Positions 7,563-15,629 of a DNA stretch of 34,059 bases are shown piece by piece (within the stretch, counting starts at the first letter, position 1; each line of letters begins with the position of its first letter). Under the pieces are notes generated by a model, which was given only the letters and a program-made list of their open reading frames with translations, did not search any database and had not been told where the DNA came from. The position numbers and the translations under genes are program-made. The stretch is taken from NCBI GenBank assembly GCA_041538025.1, contig JBGOEV010000025.1:1-34059 (forward strand), in the 5' to 3' direction. This stretch comes from Thermosaccharophagus gerlachensis. GTDB lineage: Bacteria > Armatimonadota > Fervidibacteria > Fervidibacterales > Thermosaccharophagaceae.

Positions 7563-9143
7563 TCAATCAAAGTGGAAGGCATGATACCTTAAAAGCGCAA
7601 TGTATCTATTCTCCACCAACACTTCAATTTGCTTCCAACGCTTCATCATTGCGAGTTCTTGTGCCACTTGTGTTGTTCTCGTTCCCTTTGGCTGTGTTAT
7701 CAACTCCTGCACACCAATTGGCTCAAGCTCAACAGCTATGTAAACATCGTCGGTTGGTTTTTCACCGCGCCATTCTGGATGTAGCTTCCCATCTGAGCCT
7801 CGCAATGGGTTGTTCCAATCAAAACGCCAAACAAACTCCCTGTTTGAAAGGTATGGTAGAAGGCGAGCTGATGCTATAACTGGCGCATCAGTGGGTATTA
7901 GGCTAAGAGCTTGCCTTATCGCCTCAACTCTCTCAAAAGACTTTTCAACCCCCCTGCGAGTCAGAGTTTTGTAGCTCAAAAGCACTTGCTGATATGGCGG
8001 AACTAAAATCCACGAAAGGGTGACCAAAGAAAGAAGCCATAGGGAGACCGAAAGCTCACTAATATTGCGTCTCTTACCTGTGCTATCCTTCCTGCTTGTG
8101 AACCAGACTATGTTGGCTATACCTTCAACGCATCCGAGCATGAACAGCGCTGTTAACGGCATTAGACCGTGGTAGCCAATGCTTCTCATCGGTGGATAAG
8201 AACTTGCGAATGTTTGGATGAAGGGTAAAAGTGCGGTGATGAAAGCCAAAGGGCATACAAGTGGCAAGAAAGACAATGGCAAAAGCATGACGAGAAGCGA
8301 TAACAATGCATCTTCGGACAGAAGGAACTTCATCGGTTTTGACGGGTTTATTAGCGCTGCTATGAATGCCTTGGATAAACTGTCACCGAGGTAGCTATAG
8401 TCGCAAATGAAGGCAGGATGCGGCTTGTAATTGCGCAGTGGCGGCAACAAAAAACATTGCGAGATAGTAAACCAAACTATTGAAGCGACGCATGCTTGCA
8501 AACCAAACTTTCTATGCTCACTTTTGAGCAACAGCATTAACCCGAGTGGCAAAGCAACTACTGGAGCGGTTTCCTTTGAGAGGAGGACCACTATCAAGCA
8601 TGTCCAAAAGAGCCACAACCTCTTTTTAAGCACACTGATCCAAAGCCAAGGCATTGAAACCATTATGAAACTCTCCGTGTGGAAGTCATTCACGGCTTGC
8701 AGGTGCAAAACTGGGTAGAGCGAAAGGGATACAGTCACAAGGGCAAGCGCAATGTGGTTAGATAAGCGCATTTGAATCAGCTGGAGAATGCCTATGAGGC
8801 AAAGCCATGCGCATAGCACTTGTATTGCAATGAGGGTTGTTGGTGAGGGAATGATTTTGTAGATGAGCGAGATCGGCAGAAGCAAAATGCTCAGATGGTC
8901 AGCCAAAGGGCTCACTGGGCAAGAGAATGAGGAGCTTAGAATGGTTGAGTTTGCAAACATCCCCTTGTTTGCCATAAGCCAGCAAAACTGTGCGAATATC
9001 GCGAGGTCAAAACCGCTTGCGAACAGTTTGTGTATCGTGAGCGATAGCTTTAAGGTTAGGCACATTGGTAATATCGCAATCGCATGCAAAAGCAGTTGAT
9101 GGCGATGCATCAATACAAACTTAAGCGAACGAAACATAAGCAT
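7563..9143 (-). CDS. DUF2079-like polytopic membrane protein (putative GT-C glycosyltransferase)
   Basis: A 526-aa protein with roughly ten to twelve hydrophobic helices and a soluble C-terminal end. Near the N-terminus SGFDLAIFAQFCWLMANKGM resembles the DUF2079 pattern (D-G/A-IF-Q-W), followed by PLADHLSILLLPISLIY, then AVNDFHTESFIMVSMPWLW and SKETAPVVALPLGLML, which match the conserved 'N.F H.E' and 'KE' blocks of that family as I remember it. DUF2079 proteins are predicted GT-C-like enzymes with unknown substrate; the acidic D/E residues after the first helices would be the metal/donor site. ATG 9143 has a perfect GGAGG six bases upstream. It is followed by the GT4 gene on the same strand, which supports a glycan role. 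Family assignment is from motif memory only. Confidence 0.66.
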   Translation of the reverse strand: MLMFRSLKFVLMHRHQLLLHAIAILPMCLTLKLSLTIHKLFASGFDLAIFAQFCWLMANKGMFANSTILSSSFSCPVSPLADHLSILLLPISLIYKIIPSPTTLIAIQVLCAWLCLIGILQLIQMRLSNHIALALVTVSLSLYPVLHLQAVNDFHTESFIMVSMPWLWISVLKKRLWLFWTCLIVVLLSKETAPVVALPLGLMLLLKSEHRKFGLQACVASIVWFTISQCFLLPPLRNYKPHPAFICDYSYLGDSLSKAFIAALINPSKPMKFLLSEDALLSLLVMLLPLSFLPLVCPLAFITALLPFIQTFASSYPPMRSIGYHGLMPLTALFMLGCVEGIANIVWFTSRKDSTGKRRNISELSVSLWLLSLVTLSWILVPPYQQVLLSYKTLTRRGVEKSFERVEAIRQALSLIPTDAPVIASARLLPYLSNREFVWRFDWNNPLRGSDGKLHPEWRGEKPTDDVYIAVELEPIGVQELITQPKGTRTTQVAQELAMMKRWKQIEVLVENRYIALLRYHAFHFD

Positions 9144-9285
9144 TCTAAGCCTCCAGTTGCGAAGGTGCTCACTTCACATCGCTTCAGCAAGCCTTACGCA
9201 ATTCCAATGAGACGGCGGTTCGCTAAAATTTCACATTGAGTGCAGTTTGAACTCCAAATCTTCTCGGCAAGAGATTTGAACTAAG

Positions 9286-10752
9286 GTGAGAGATTTGAGC
9301 CATGCTTTTTTGAAGCCATCGTTACTGTTTGCCATAGCGTTTGTTTTGAGGTTGCTTTTCATCATCCCAGTTCTCTATCATCCTGAGCGTTGTTTTGTCC
9401 CGGGAGATAGTGAGCGCTACGAGCGCCTCGCTATCAACATTGTCAGTATGAAGCGCTTCGCCATTAACGATGAACCATATTTCCTTCGCCCGCCAGTATA
9501 CCCCGCTTTTATTGCTGTGCTATATTGGCTGTTTGGTTTTGATGTGCGTTTTGTTGTGTTGGCACAAGCCATTGTGAGTGCTCTTACAACCCTTGTTATT
9601 TTTGCGCTTGCTCAGAAGCTTTTCTCTGACAGCACCATAGCCTCCTTTGCGGCTCTCTTCTTTGCAATAAATCCCATTAGCATTGCTATGTGCGCTGTTG
9701 TGATGAGTGAAACGCTTTTTGTGGCGCTTACATCACTTTCGCTTCTCTTCCTTGTGTTAGCTCTCAATAAATCTTCCCGAGATTACATCTTGGCAGTTAC
9801 ACAGAGCGTTGTATGTGGTGCATTAGTTGGCATAGCTACCCTTTGCCGTTCTGTAGCCCTTGGGTTGGCACCAATTTTTCTTCTGCTCCTCCTTTTCGTC
9901 CACAAGAGAAGCCCGCTACAGGTAAGGTTTTCTCAATCGCTTATGTTGATGCTTGCGGTTTCTATCGTTATCTTACCATGGCTGTTACGAAATCGCATTC
10001 TGCTTGATAAGTGGCTCATTGATTCTAACGGTCATGTCAGCCTCGTATTCTTTGCAAGTAGGGTTTTGAGCGAGCGCTATAACATGACTACAGACAATGC
10101 AGATAAGCTTTTGCTTAAATTGGCGTCGCAAAAGTTCGGTTGGCGAATGCAAGTTAACGGTGATGTCAACCTGCACATCTTTTGTGAGCAACATCCAAAA
10201 GAGGCTTTACAGCTTGCATCAGTTGCTCGTCAGGTCATCATATCGGAGGCAAGGCAATCGCTGGGGCGCTATTTACAAGGCTGCATACTTATGTGGGTTC
10301 CGTTCGTCTCATATTCAACATGGCTTGGGACACTGTATGGTAAAGTGCCAGAGGTGAAGGGCACATCTGACGGTATTAGTGCAACCGTGCTCAAAATGCT
10401 CTTAAGACTTAAACTTGGAGAAGCTTTTAAGCTCGCTTTCAGTGAGCGTGCTTTGCGTTACCCTTTGGTAAGCTTTTTATGGTTGGCGAGTGCTATAATT
10501 GAGCTCCTTATCTATGTGCTTTCGTTTGCAGGGTTGTTGTGCATAAGGAACAATAGGCTTGTCTTTTGGCTTTCCATTCTTTCGCTATCTTACTTTACAC
10601 TCACTGGTGGAGTTGTCGGTCACTTCAACTTATCGCGTCTTCGCATGCCTTTAGAACCTTTGCTCTGTTTGCTTGCAGCAATCGGCTTAAAGCGGGCTCT
10701 CAGTGGAGAGGTGATAGGTTTTGGAGACGGAAGTGAAGACGAGATCAAGTAA
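9286..10752 (+). CDS. ArnT/PMT-like GT-C glycosyltransferase (GT39/GT83-like)
   Basis: A 488-aa integral membrane protein with about eleven to twelve helices. The first periplasmic loop has PGDSERYERLAINIVS and YFLRPPVYPAFIAVLYWLFG, the acidic site plus R-P-P-x-Y-P pattern of the PMT_2/ArnT class, followed by QAIVSALTTLVIFALAQKLF. These enzymes use polyprenyl-phosphate sugars to glycosylate lipids or proteins on the periplasmic face. Start is GTG 9286 or TTG 9295: the TTG has AAGGTGAG at a good distance, whereas the GTG lies inside that sequence, so the true protein may be three residues shorter. The 3' end overlaps polA, so the two are probably co-transcribed although unrelated in function. 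The 142-bp divergent gap upstream (9144-9285) shows no convincing promoter, only TAAAAT at 9224 and a short direct repeat of GAGATTTGA. Confidence 0.82.
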   Translation: MRDLSHAFLKPSLLFAIAFVLRLLFIIPVLYHPERCFVPGDSERYERLAINIVSMKRFAINDEPYFLRPPVYPAFIAVLYWLFGFDVRFVVLAQAIVSALTTLVIFALAQKLFSDSTIASFAALFFAINPISIAMCAVVMSETLFVALTSLSLLFLVLALNKSSRDYILAVTQSVVCGALVGIATLCRSVALGLAPIFLLLLLFVHKRSPLQVRFSQSLMLMLAVSIVILPWLLRNRILLDKWLIDSNGHVSLVFFASRVLSERYNMTTDNADKLLLKLASQKFGWRMQVNGDVNLHIFCEQHPKEALQLASVARQVIISEARQSLGRYLQGCILMWVPFVSYSTWLGTLYGKVPEVKGTSDGISATVLKMLLRLKLGEAFKLAFSERALRYPLVSFLWLASAIIELLIYVLSFAGLLCIRNNRLVFWLSILSLSYFTLTGGVVGHFNLSRLRMPLEPLLCLLAAIGLKRALSGEVIGFGDGSEDEIK

Positions 10753-13465
10753 TCCAAAGAGGCTTGTTGTTATTGACGGTCACAACCTCCTCTTCAGAGC
10801 TTTCTATGCTGTAGCCACTTTAATGACGAGGAACGGCATCCACACTAATGCCGTTTATGGTTTTATGCGCATGTTCCTGAAGATATTGCGTGAGCTAAAG
10901 CCAACTCATATAGCTGTTGCGCTTGATGCGCCTGGGGCAACATTTCGCCATATCGCCTATGAGAGTTATAAAGCACAGCGCGAGCGTGCTCCAGAAAGCT
11001 TCCGTGAGCAAGTTGAACTACTGAAGGAGTTGCTTTCGCTGATGGGTGTTGAGGTATGGCAAGTCCAAGGGTATGAAGCTGATGACTTAATGGCTACTGT
11101 CGTGAAAATGGTAGCTGGAGAAGATGTTGAAGTTTACCTTGTAACTGGTGACATGGATGTTCTACAGCTTGTGGGTGGGAATGTTAAAGTCGTTGCACCA
11201 AAGCGTGGTATAAGCGATACGCTCATATACGATGAAGAGACGGTCAAGCGTGAGAAAGGTGTTTTGCCACCTCAAATACCCGATATGAAGGCTCTCTGTG
11301 GGGATGCTTCTGACAACATACCCGGAATCCCGGGCATCGGTGAGCGCACAGCACAAAACCTTCTCTCAGAGTTTGGCAGCCTTGAGAAGGTCATTGAAGG
11401 TGCACCACGCATACTTGATCAAAGGATCAGAGAAGCTATACTCAAACATGCTGACGAAGCGCGCAAGTGGCGTGAGTTAACGCTTCTTCGCAATGATGCC
11501 CCAATTAAACTTGATTGGCAAAGTTGCTCGGTTGAGCGATTGAAGTTGAAGACGAAAGAGGTGGCTGAGTTCCTATACAAACTTGAGTTTGAACGCCTTA
11601 TTGATGAACTTGGGCTGAGGAGGTTTCTGCTGAAGGAGATAAATGTCTCCTGTGAGCTTATGGATGAGGAATCGCTTTCAAACTTCCTTTCGGAGGTTAG
11701 GCGTGAAGGGAAAATAACAATTGCAGTAAGCGTGAAGGGCGAATCCATCAACGGGATTTCGATGAGCATTGATGGAAAGCGTATCTACTACCTACCGATC
11801 GCCTTTGGCTCAGAAGCATCTGGCACAGCGGGTGCGGAAAAGGATACAAGGCAACTCTCATTGTTTGAACTGCCAAAAGAAGTTGAGCGTAAAACCTCCA
11901 GAGTGCCACCTTGGTTTGTGGAACTGCTCAATGATGTCAAAGTTGAAAAGCGCATCCACGATATCAAAGGGCTGTTGAGGCGTTGTGGCGAATTGCTCGA
12001 TCATATCTCAGTTGAAGCTACAACCGGAAGCAGTTGGCGTGATGCTCGTCTGATGGCATACCTGTATGACCCTGATGAAGGTAGCTATGAATTGGAAGCC
12101 ATATCGCGAAGGCTCGGTTTTGATGTGAATGTTCACGGTGTTAGTGACCCACTCGCCACACAGCTTGCAGTGGCGGTTTGCATGACCAACATTGCGTGTG
12201 AGCACTATGAACGCTATTTGCAATCTTGGGACATGATGCGTCTCCTGACCGAGATTGAACAGCCGTTGTCTTTTGTTCTTGCGGACATGGAAAGGAATGG
12301 TGCGCTTATTGATGTAGCATACCTTCGCGAGTTACATGAAGAGGCTCTGAAGGAAAGTAGGCGACTTGAGGAGGTTATCTACTCCCTTGCGGGAGTTAAA
12401 TTTAACATACGCTCTCCAAAGCAGCTTGCACATGTATTGTTTGAGAAGCTCAATTTACCGAAGGGCAAGAGAGTGAAAAGGGGTTACTCAACCGCTTCTG
12501 GTGTCCTTGAAGCGCTTGCCCCCAAATACGAGATAGCAGCGAGAGTTCTTGAATACAGGGAACTTGAAAAACTGCGCAGCACATATATTGAAGGCTTGCT
12601 TGAGCTCGCTGATAAAACCACGAACAGAGTTCACACAAATTACGATCAAGCAGGTGCTTCCACAGGGAGATTGAGCTCAAGCTCACCCAATTTGCAGAAC
12701 ATCCCGATAAGGAGTGAATGGGGCAAGCGCATAAGGAAAGCTTTCATTGCCCCACGGGGTTGTAAGCTCGTCAGCGCGGATTACTCACAGATTGAGTTGC
12801 GCATCCTCGCACATATCTCTGGCGATGATGTGCTCTGCAGTGCTTTTGAGAGAGGCGATGATATACATTCGGCTACAGCTTCAACAATATTTGGTGTGCC
12901 GATTGATGCTGTCACCGAGGACATGAGGAGGAAAGCCAAGGTTATCAATTTCGGCATCATTTACGGGATGAGCCCAGCTGGGCTCTCGCAACAGCTCGGG
13001 ATAAGCGAGCGCGAAGCAGCAAGTTATATCTTGAACTACTTGGACCGTTATCCGAAAGTTCGCCAATACATTGAGGAGACGGTAGCTTATGCGAGTGAGC
13101 ACGGTTATGTTTCAACTATGTTTGGTAGGCGAAGATACATTAGGGGCATAACAAGTTCAGAGGAACAAGAAAGAGAGGCAGCTAAGAGGGTCGCTATCAA
13201 CGCACCGATACAAGGGAGCGCTGCTGATATAATGAAGCTTGCGATGGTGCGCTTGTGGCAGGAGATGAGGAAGAGAAAGATGCGTTCAAAGCTTATAATG
13301 CAAGTTCACGATGAGCTTGTCTGTGAGGCTGACGAGAACGAGGTTGAAGAGCTCGCGATGCTGATGAAGAGCGTTATGGAAGGTGTTGTGAAACTCAGGG
13401 TGCCGTTAAAAGTTGACATAAGGGTGGGAGACAATTGGCTTGAGATGTCCGATGTAAAGACATGA
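10733..13465 (+). CDS. polA: DNA polymerase I, with degenerate 3'-5' exonuclease domain
   Basis: A 910-aa family-A polymerase. Residues 1-290 are the 5'-nuclease domain: VVIDGHNLLFRAFYA, GYEADDLMATVV, VTGDMDVLQL and CGDASDNIPGIPGIGERTA keep the metal-binding acids. Residues about 295-470 correspond to the 3'-5' exonuclease but lack the D-x-E of motif I (ITIAVSVKGES instead) and the Y-x3-D of motif III, so proofreading is probably lost. The polymerase domain is intact: motif A DYSQIELRILAH (from residue 683), motif B RRKAKVINFGIIYGMS (around 730-745) and motif C QVHDELVCE (from 857). It fills gaps in repair and Okazaki-fragment processing. GTG 10733 has GGAG six bases upstream; TTG 10721, four codons earlier, has AGAGGTGA at similar spacing and cannot be excluded. 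The gene overlaps the preceding glycosyltransferase by 20 bp (32 with TTG). Confidence 0.97.
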   Translation: MKTRSSNPKRLVVIDGHNLLFRAFYAVATLMTRNGIHTNAVYGFMRMFLKILRELKPTHIAVALDAPGATFRHIAYESYKAQRERAPESFREQVELLKELLSLMGVEVWQVQGYEADDLMATVVKMVAGEDVEVYLVTGDMDVLQLVGGNVKVVAPKRGISDTLIYDEETVKREKGVLPPQIPDMKALCGDASDNIPGIPGIGERTAQNLLSEFGSLEKVIEGAPRILDQRIREAILKHADEARKWRELTLLRNDAPIKLDWQSCSVERLKLKTKEVAEFLYKLEFERLIDELGLRRFLLKEINVSCELMDEESLSNFLSEVRREGKITIAVSVKGESINGISMSIDGKRIYYLPIAFGSEASGTAGAEKDTRQLSLFELPKEVERKTSRVPPWFVELLNDVKVEKRIHDIKGLLRRCGELLDHISVEATTGSSWRDARLMAYLYDPDEGSYELEAISRRLGFDVNVHGVSDPLATQLAVAVCMTNIACEHYERYLQSWDMMRLLTEIEQPLSFVLADMERNGALIDVAYLRELHEEALKESRRLEEVIYSLAGVKFNIRSPKQLAHVLFEKLNLPKGKRVKRGYSTASGVLEALAPKYEIAARVLEYRELEKLRSTYIEGLLELADKTTNRVHTNYDQAGASTGRLSSSSPNLQNIPIRSEWGKRIRKAFIAPRGCKLVSADYSQIELRILAHISGDDVLCSAFERGDDIHSATASTIFGVPIDAVTEDMRRKAKVINFGIIYGMSPAGLSQQLGISEREAASYILNYLDRYPKVRQYIEETVAYASEHGYVSTMFGRRRYIRGITSSEEQEREAAKRVAINAPIQGSAADIMKLAMVRLWQEMRKRKMRSKLIMQVHDELVCEADENEVEELAMLMKSVMEGVVKLRVPLKVDIRVGDNWLEMSDVKT

Positions 13466-13467
13466 GA

Positions 13468-13495
13468 TGTGACGGATTGGCAAACCATCGTCACA
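13468..13495 (+). other. Hairpin just after the polA stop codon
   Basis: TGTGACG (13468-13474) pairs perfectly with CGTCACA (13489-13495), with a further TGG/CCA inside. It starts 3 bp after the polA stop. No T-run follows, so it is not a clear intrinsic terminator; it may protect the 3' end of the polA message or be a dyad binding site. Observed structure, function unknown. Confidence 0.35.
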
Positions 13496-13511
13496 ATATG
13501 CATTGTAGAGT

Positions 13512-13540
13512 TTGTGATGCTTTCTTAGTTCACGATAACA
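13512..13540 (+). promoter_or_regulatory. Weak promoter candidate for rpsA-coaE
   Basis: TTGTGA (13512-13517) and GATAAC (13534-13539) are 16 bp apart, each matching 4 of 6 consensus bases, in the 108-bp gap between polA and the S1 gene. A separate promoter would fit the higher demand for S1 protein. Low confidence because both boxes are imperfect. Confidence 0.25.
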
Positions 13541-13573
13541 AAAGGTCACTCTGCAAAGAGGGTGGTGTTCAAG

Positions 13574-14896
13574 ATGGGAGAAATTAACGATAGCGGTGCA
13601 AGCCACCTGATTGATAAGGTCATAAAAGAAGAGGAGAGGTTGAGGAAGCAAAGTGCTGAAGGTGTTGGTGAGGGGGAGGTGGAACAGGTGGCGGAGGGTG
13701 GCGATGTTACATTTGAGACAGCAGTAACATCGGTTGCTGAGGTGAAGCGTGGCGACATTGTTGAGGGCACCATAGTCCAAGTGCGGGAGGATGGTGTCCT
13801 CGTTGATGTTGGTGCTAAGGCTGAGGGCTTAATACCAGTTGAGGAATGGGGAGGCGATATCTTCTCCGAGGCGAAAGTTGGTGATAAGGTTGAGGTTTAC
13901 GTCCTCAGGGTTGAGGAAGAGCGAGATGAGCGTGAGGGCTTGATAATCCTCTCAAAAAGGCGTGCGGATTATGAACGCATATGGCGTAGGATAGTGGAAG
14001 CGTATGAGAAGGGCGAGATATTAACGGCTATGGTTAAGGACAGGGTGAGGGGTGGTTTGGTAGTTGACTTAGGGATTGATGGGTTCGTGCCAGCTTCACA
14101 TGTTTACCTCGGCAGAAGGAAGCGCCTTGAGAATTTCATCGGACGCACAATCCATGTGAAGGTGATTGAGCTTGATAGAGAAAGAAGGAGAGTAATATGC
14201 TCTAACACGATAGCCCTTGAGGAGGAGAGGCAAAGGCAGCGTGAGGAAACTTTAAAGCGGATAAAGGTTGGAGAAGTGATACAGGGTGTCGTCAGGCGCA
14301 TTGTAAGCTATGGTGCTTTCATTGATGTTGGTGGCGTTGAAGGTTTACTCCACATAAGTGAGATGTCATGGGTCCGCATTGACCATCCTTCTGAGATCCT
14401 TAAGGAAGGAGATGTTGTGCAAGTTGTTGTCTTAGATTTTGACCCAGAGACTGAGCGTTTGTCTTTGGGCATGCGCCAGTTGCTCCCAGACCCATGGAAA
14501 ACCGCGGAGAAAGATTTCCCAGTGGGTTCAAGGGTGAAGGGGAAAGTGACTCGTATAGTCCCTGCTGGCGCTTTCGTGCGTATGCCAAATGGCATTGAAG
14601 GGATAATACCAATAAGCGAAGTTTCAGAAAAGCGCATCAGCAAGATAACCGACGTCCTTTCAGTTGGGCAGGAAGTTGAGGTGAAGGTCATTCAAGTGAA
14701 TAGCGCACAAAGGCGTTTGGTCCTCAGTTTAAGGCAGGTTGCGCAGGAGGAAGAGAGAAAACAACTACGTGAGATAATGCAAAAGCAAGCTCCGCCTAAG
14801 GTGACGCTTGGCGATGTTCTGAGAGAGGCGCTTGAAAGCGGTTTGCAACAGAGCGAGTCAGAAAGCCGTTCAGAAGGCAATGCACAAAAAGGGTAA
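13574..14896 (+). CDS. rpsA: Ribosomal protein S1-like protein with four S1 RNA-binding domains
   Basis: A 440-aa protein with an acidic N-terminal stretch of about 55 residues and four S1 (OB-fold) domains: about 58-125 (GDIVEGTIVQVREDGVLVDV), 145-212 (GEILTAMVKDRVRGGLVVDL), 232-302 (GEVIQGVVRRIVSYGAFIDV ... GLLHISEMSW) and 316-390 (GSRVKGKVTRIVPAGAFVRM ... GIIPISEVSE). Domains 3 and 4 are the most canonical. Four-domain S1 proteins are usual outside Proteobacteria, where six domains are typical; they bind mRNA at the 30S subunit and help initiation. ATG 13574 is preferred because GGTGG lies eight bases upstream; in-frame GTGs at 13562 and 13565 are alternatives. It sits between polA and coaE, two genes that often neighbour each other in bacteria. 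The C-terminus is a hydrophilic Ser/Glu-rich tail. Confidence 0.9.
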   Translation: MGEINDSGASHLIDKVIKEEERLRKQSAEGVGEGEVEQVAEGGDVTFETAVTSVAEVKRGDIVEGTIVQVREDGVLVDVGAKAEGLIPVEEWGGDIFSEAKVGDKVEVYVLRVEEERDEREGLIILSKRRADYERIWRRIVEAYEKGEILTAMVKDRVRGGLVVDLGIDGFVPASHVYLGRRKRLENFIGRTIHVKVIELDRERRRVICSNTIALEEERQRQREETLKRIKVGEVIQGVVRRIVSYGAFIDVGGVEGLLHISEMSWVRIDHPSEILKEGDVVQVVVLDFDPETERLSLGMRQLLPDPWKTAEKDFPVGSRVKGKVTRIVPAGAFVRMPNGIEGIIPISEVSEKRISKITDVLSVGQEVEVKVIQVNSAQRRLVLSLRQVAQEEERKQLREIMQKQAPPKVTLGDVLREALESGLQQSESESRSEGNAQKG

Positions 14897-14988
14897 AAGT
14901 TGAACGGCAAAAAGTTCGGTGTGTAGCGATGGCTTCACGGGGCAACAGTTGCGATATGAAGATTTATTTTTGATGGAGCAAATGCAGT

Positions 14989-15594
14989 ATGAGAAAGAAG
15001 CCAATAGTTATCGGTCTAACTGGCGTCATAGCCTCTGGGAAAAGCGAAGTGTCAAGGATGCTTCAACGATACGGTGCAGTTGTGCTCAACGCCGACACCA
15101 TTGGGCACGAAATGCTCCAACGTAGCAGAAGTGGCTACGGGCGAGTTGTCGGGAATTTTGGCACTGGCATCCTTGACCACGAAGGCGATATTGACAGGCG
15201 CAAACTCGCCATGTGCGTTTTCTCAGACAGGAAAGCGTTGTTACGCTTGAACAGTTTGCTCCACCCTCTGATGGTTGAGGAGATAAGTGAGAGGATTAAG
15301 CGAGCTTGTGGGAGGGGAGCAAAGCTTGTCGTCGTTGAGGCAGCAGTGCTTTTTGAAATGAGCGCACGAAAGCTTGTGGATGAAGTTTGGGTTGCGCACG
15401 CAACTAAAAGCTCCATACTGAAGAGGCTCAGAGGGCGTGGGATGAAATTGAACGAAGCGTTATCAAGGTTGGCTTCCCAAATTTCGCCTAACGAGTTTAT
15501 GCGCAGAGCTAACAGGGTAATCAATTGCAACGAAAGCATTCTGAAGACAATGTTCATAGTTAGTTCAGCTGTCAGGGATATGCTTTTGCGCTGA
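14989..15594 (+). CDS. coaE: Dephospho-CoA kinase
   Basis: A 201-aa P-loop kinase catalysing the last step of coenzyme A synthesis (phosphorylation of the ribose 3'-OH of dephospho-CoA) in the cytoplasm. Walker A is GLTGVIASGKS (residues 9-19; the family norm is GLTGGIGSGKS). Then come VLNADTIGHEML, corresponding to the DAD-x-I motif with the first Asp replaced by Asn, LLHPLMVEEI, VVVEAAVLFE, RLRGRGMKLNEALSRLASQ (the arginine lid) and ANRVINCNESI (the AD-x-VIxN motif). Length is standard. GGAG ten bases upstream supports the ATG. It lies 92 bp after rpsA and only 35 bp before the first gene of the secreted-protein cassette. Confidence 0.93.
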   Translation: MRKKPIVIGLTGVIASGKSEVSRMLQRYGAVVLNADTIGHEMLQRSRSGYGRVVGNFGTGILDHEGDIDRRKLAMCVFSDRKALLRLNSLLHPLMVEEISERIKRACGRGAKLVVVEAAVLFEMSARKLVDEVWVAHATKSSILKRLRGRGMKLNEALSRLASQISPNEFMRRANRVINCNESILKTMFIVSSAVRDMLLR

Positions 15595-15629
15595 GCTTTT
15601 TGGTTTAGGTGGTGTGGGGGTGCACTTGA

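Noticed and set aside
9144..9285. Small RNA or tRNA in the divergent gap
   Set aside because: No cloverleaf, no terminator hairpin and no convincing promoter; only a short direct repeat GAGATTTGA that overlaps the ribosome-binding region.
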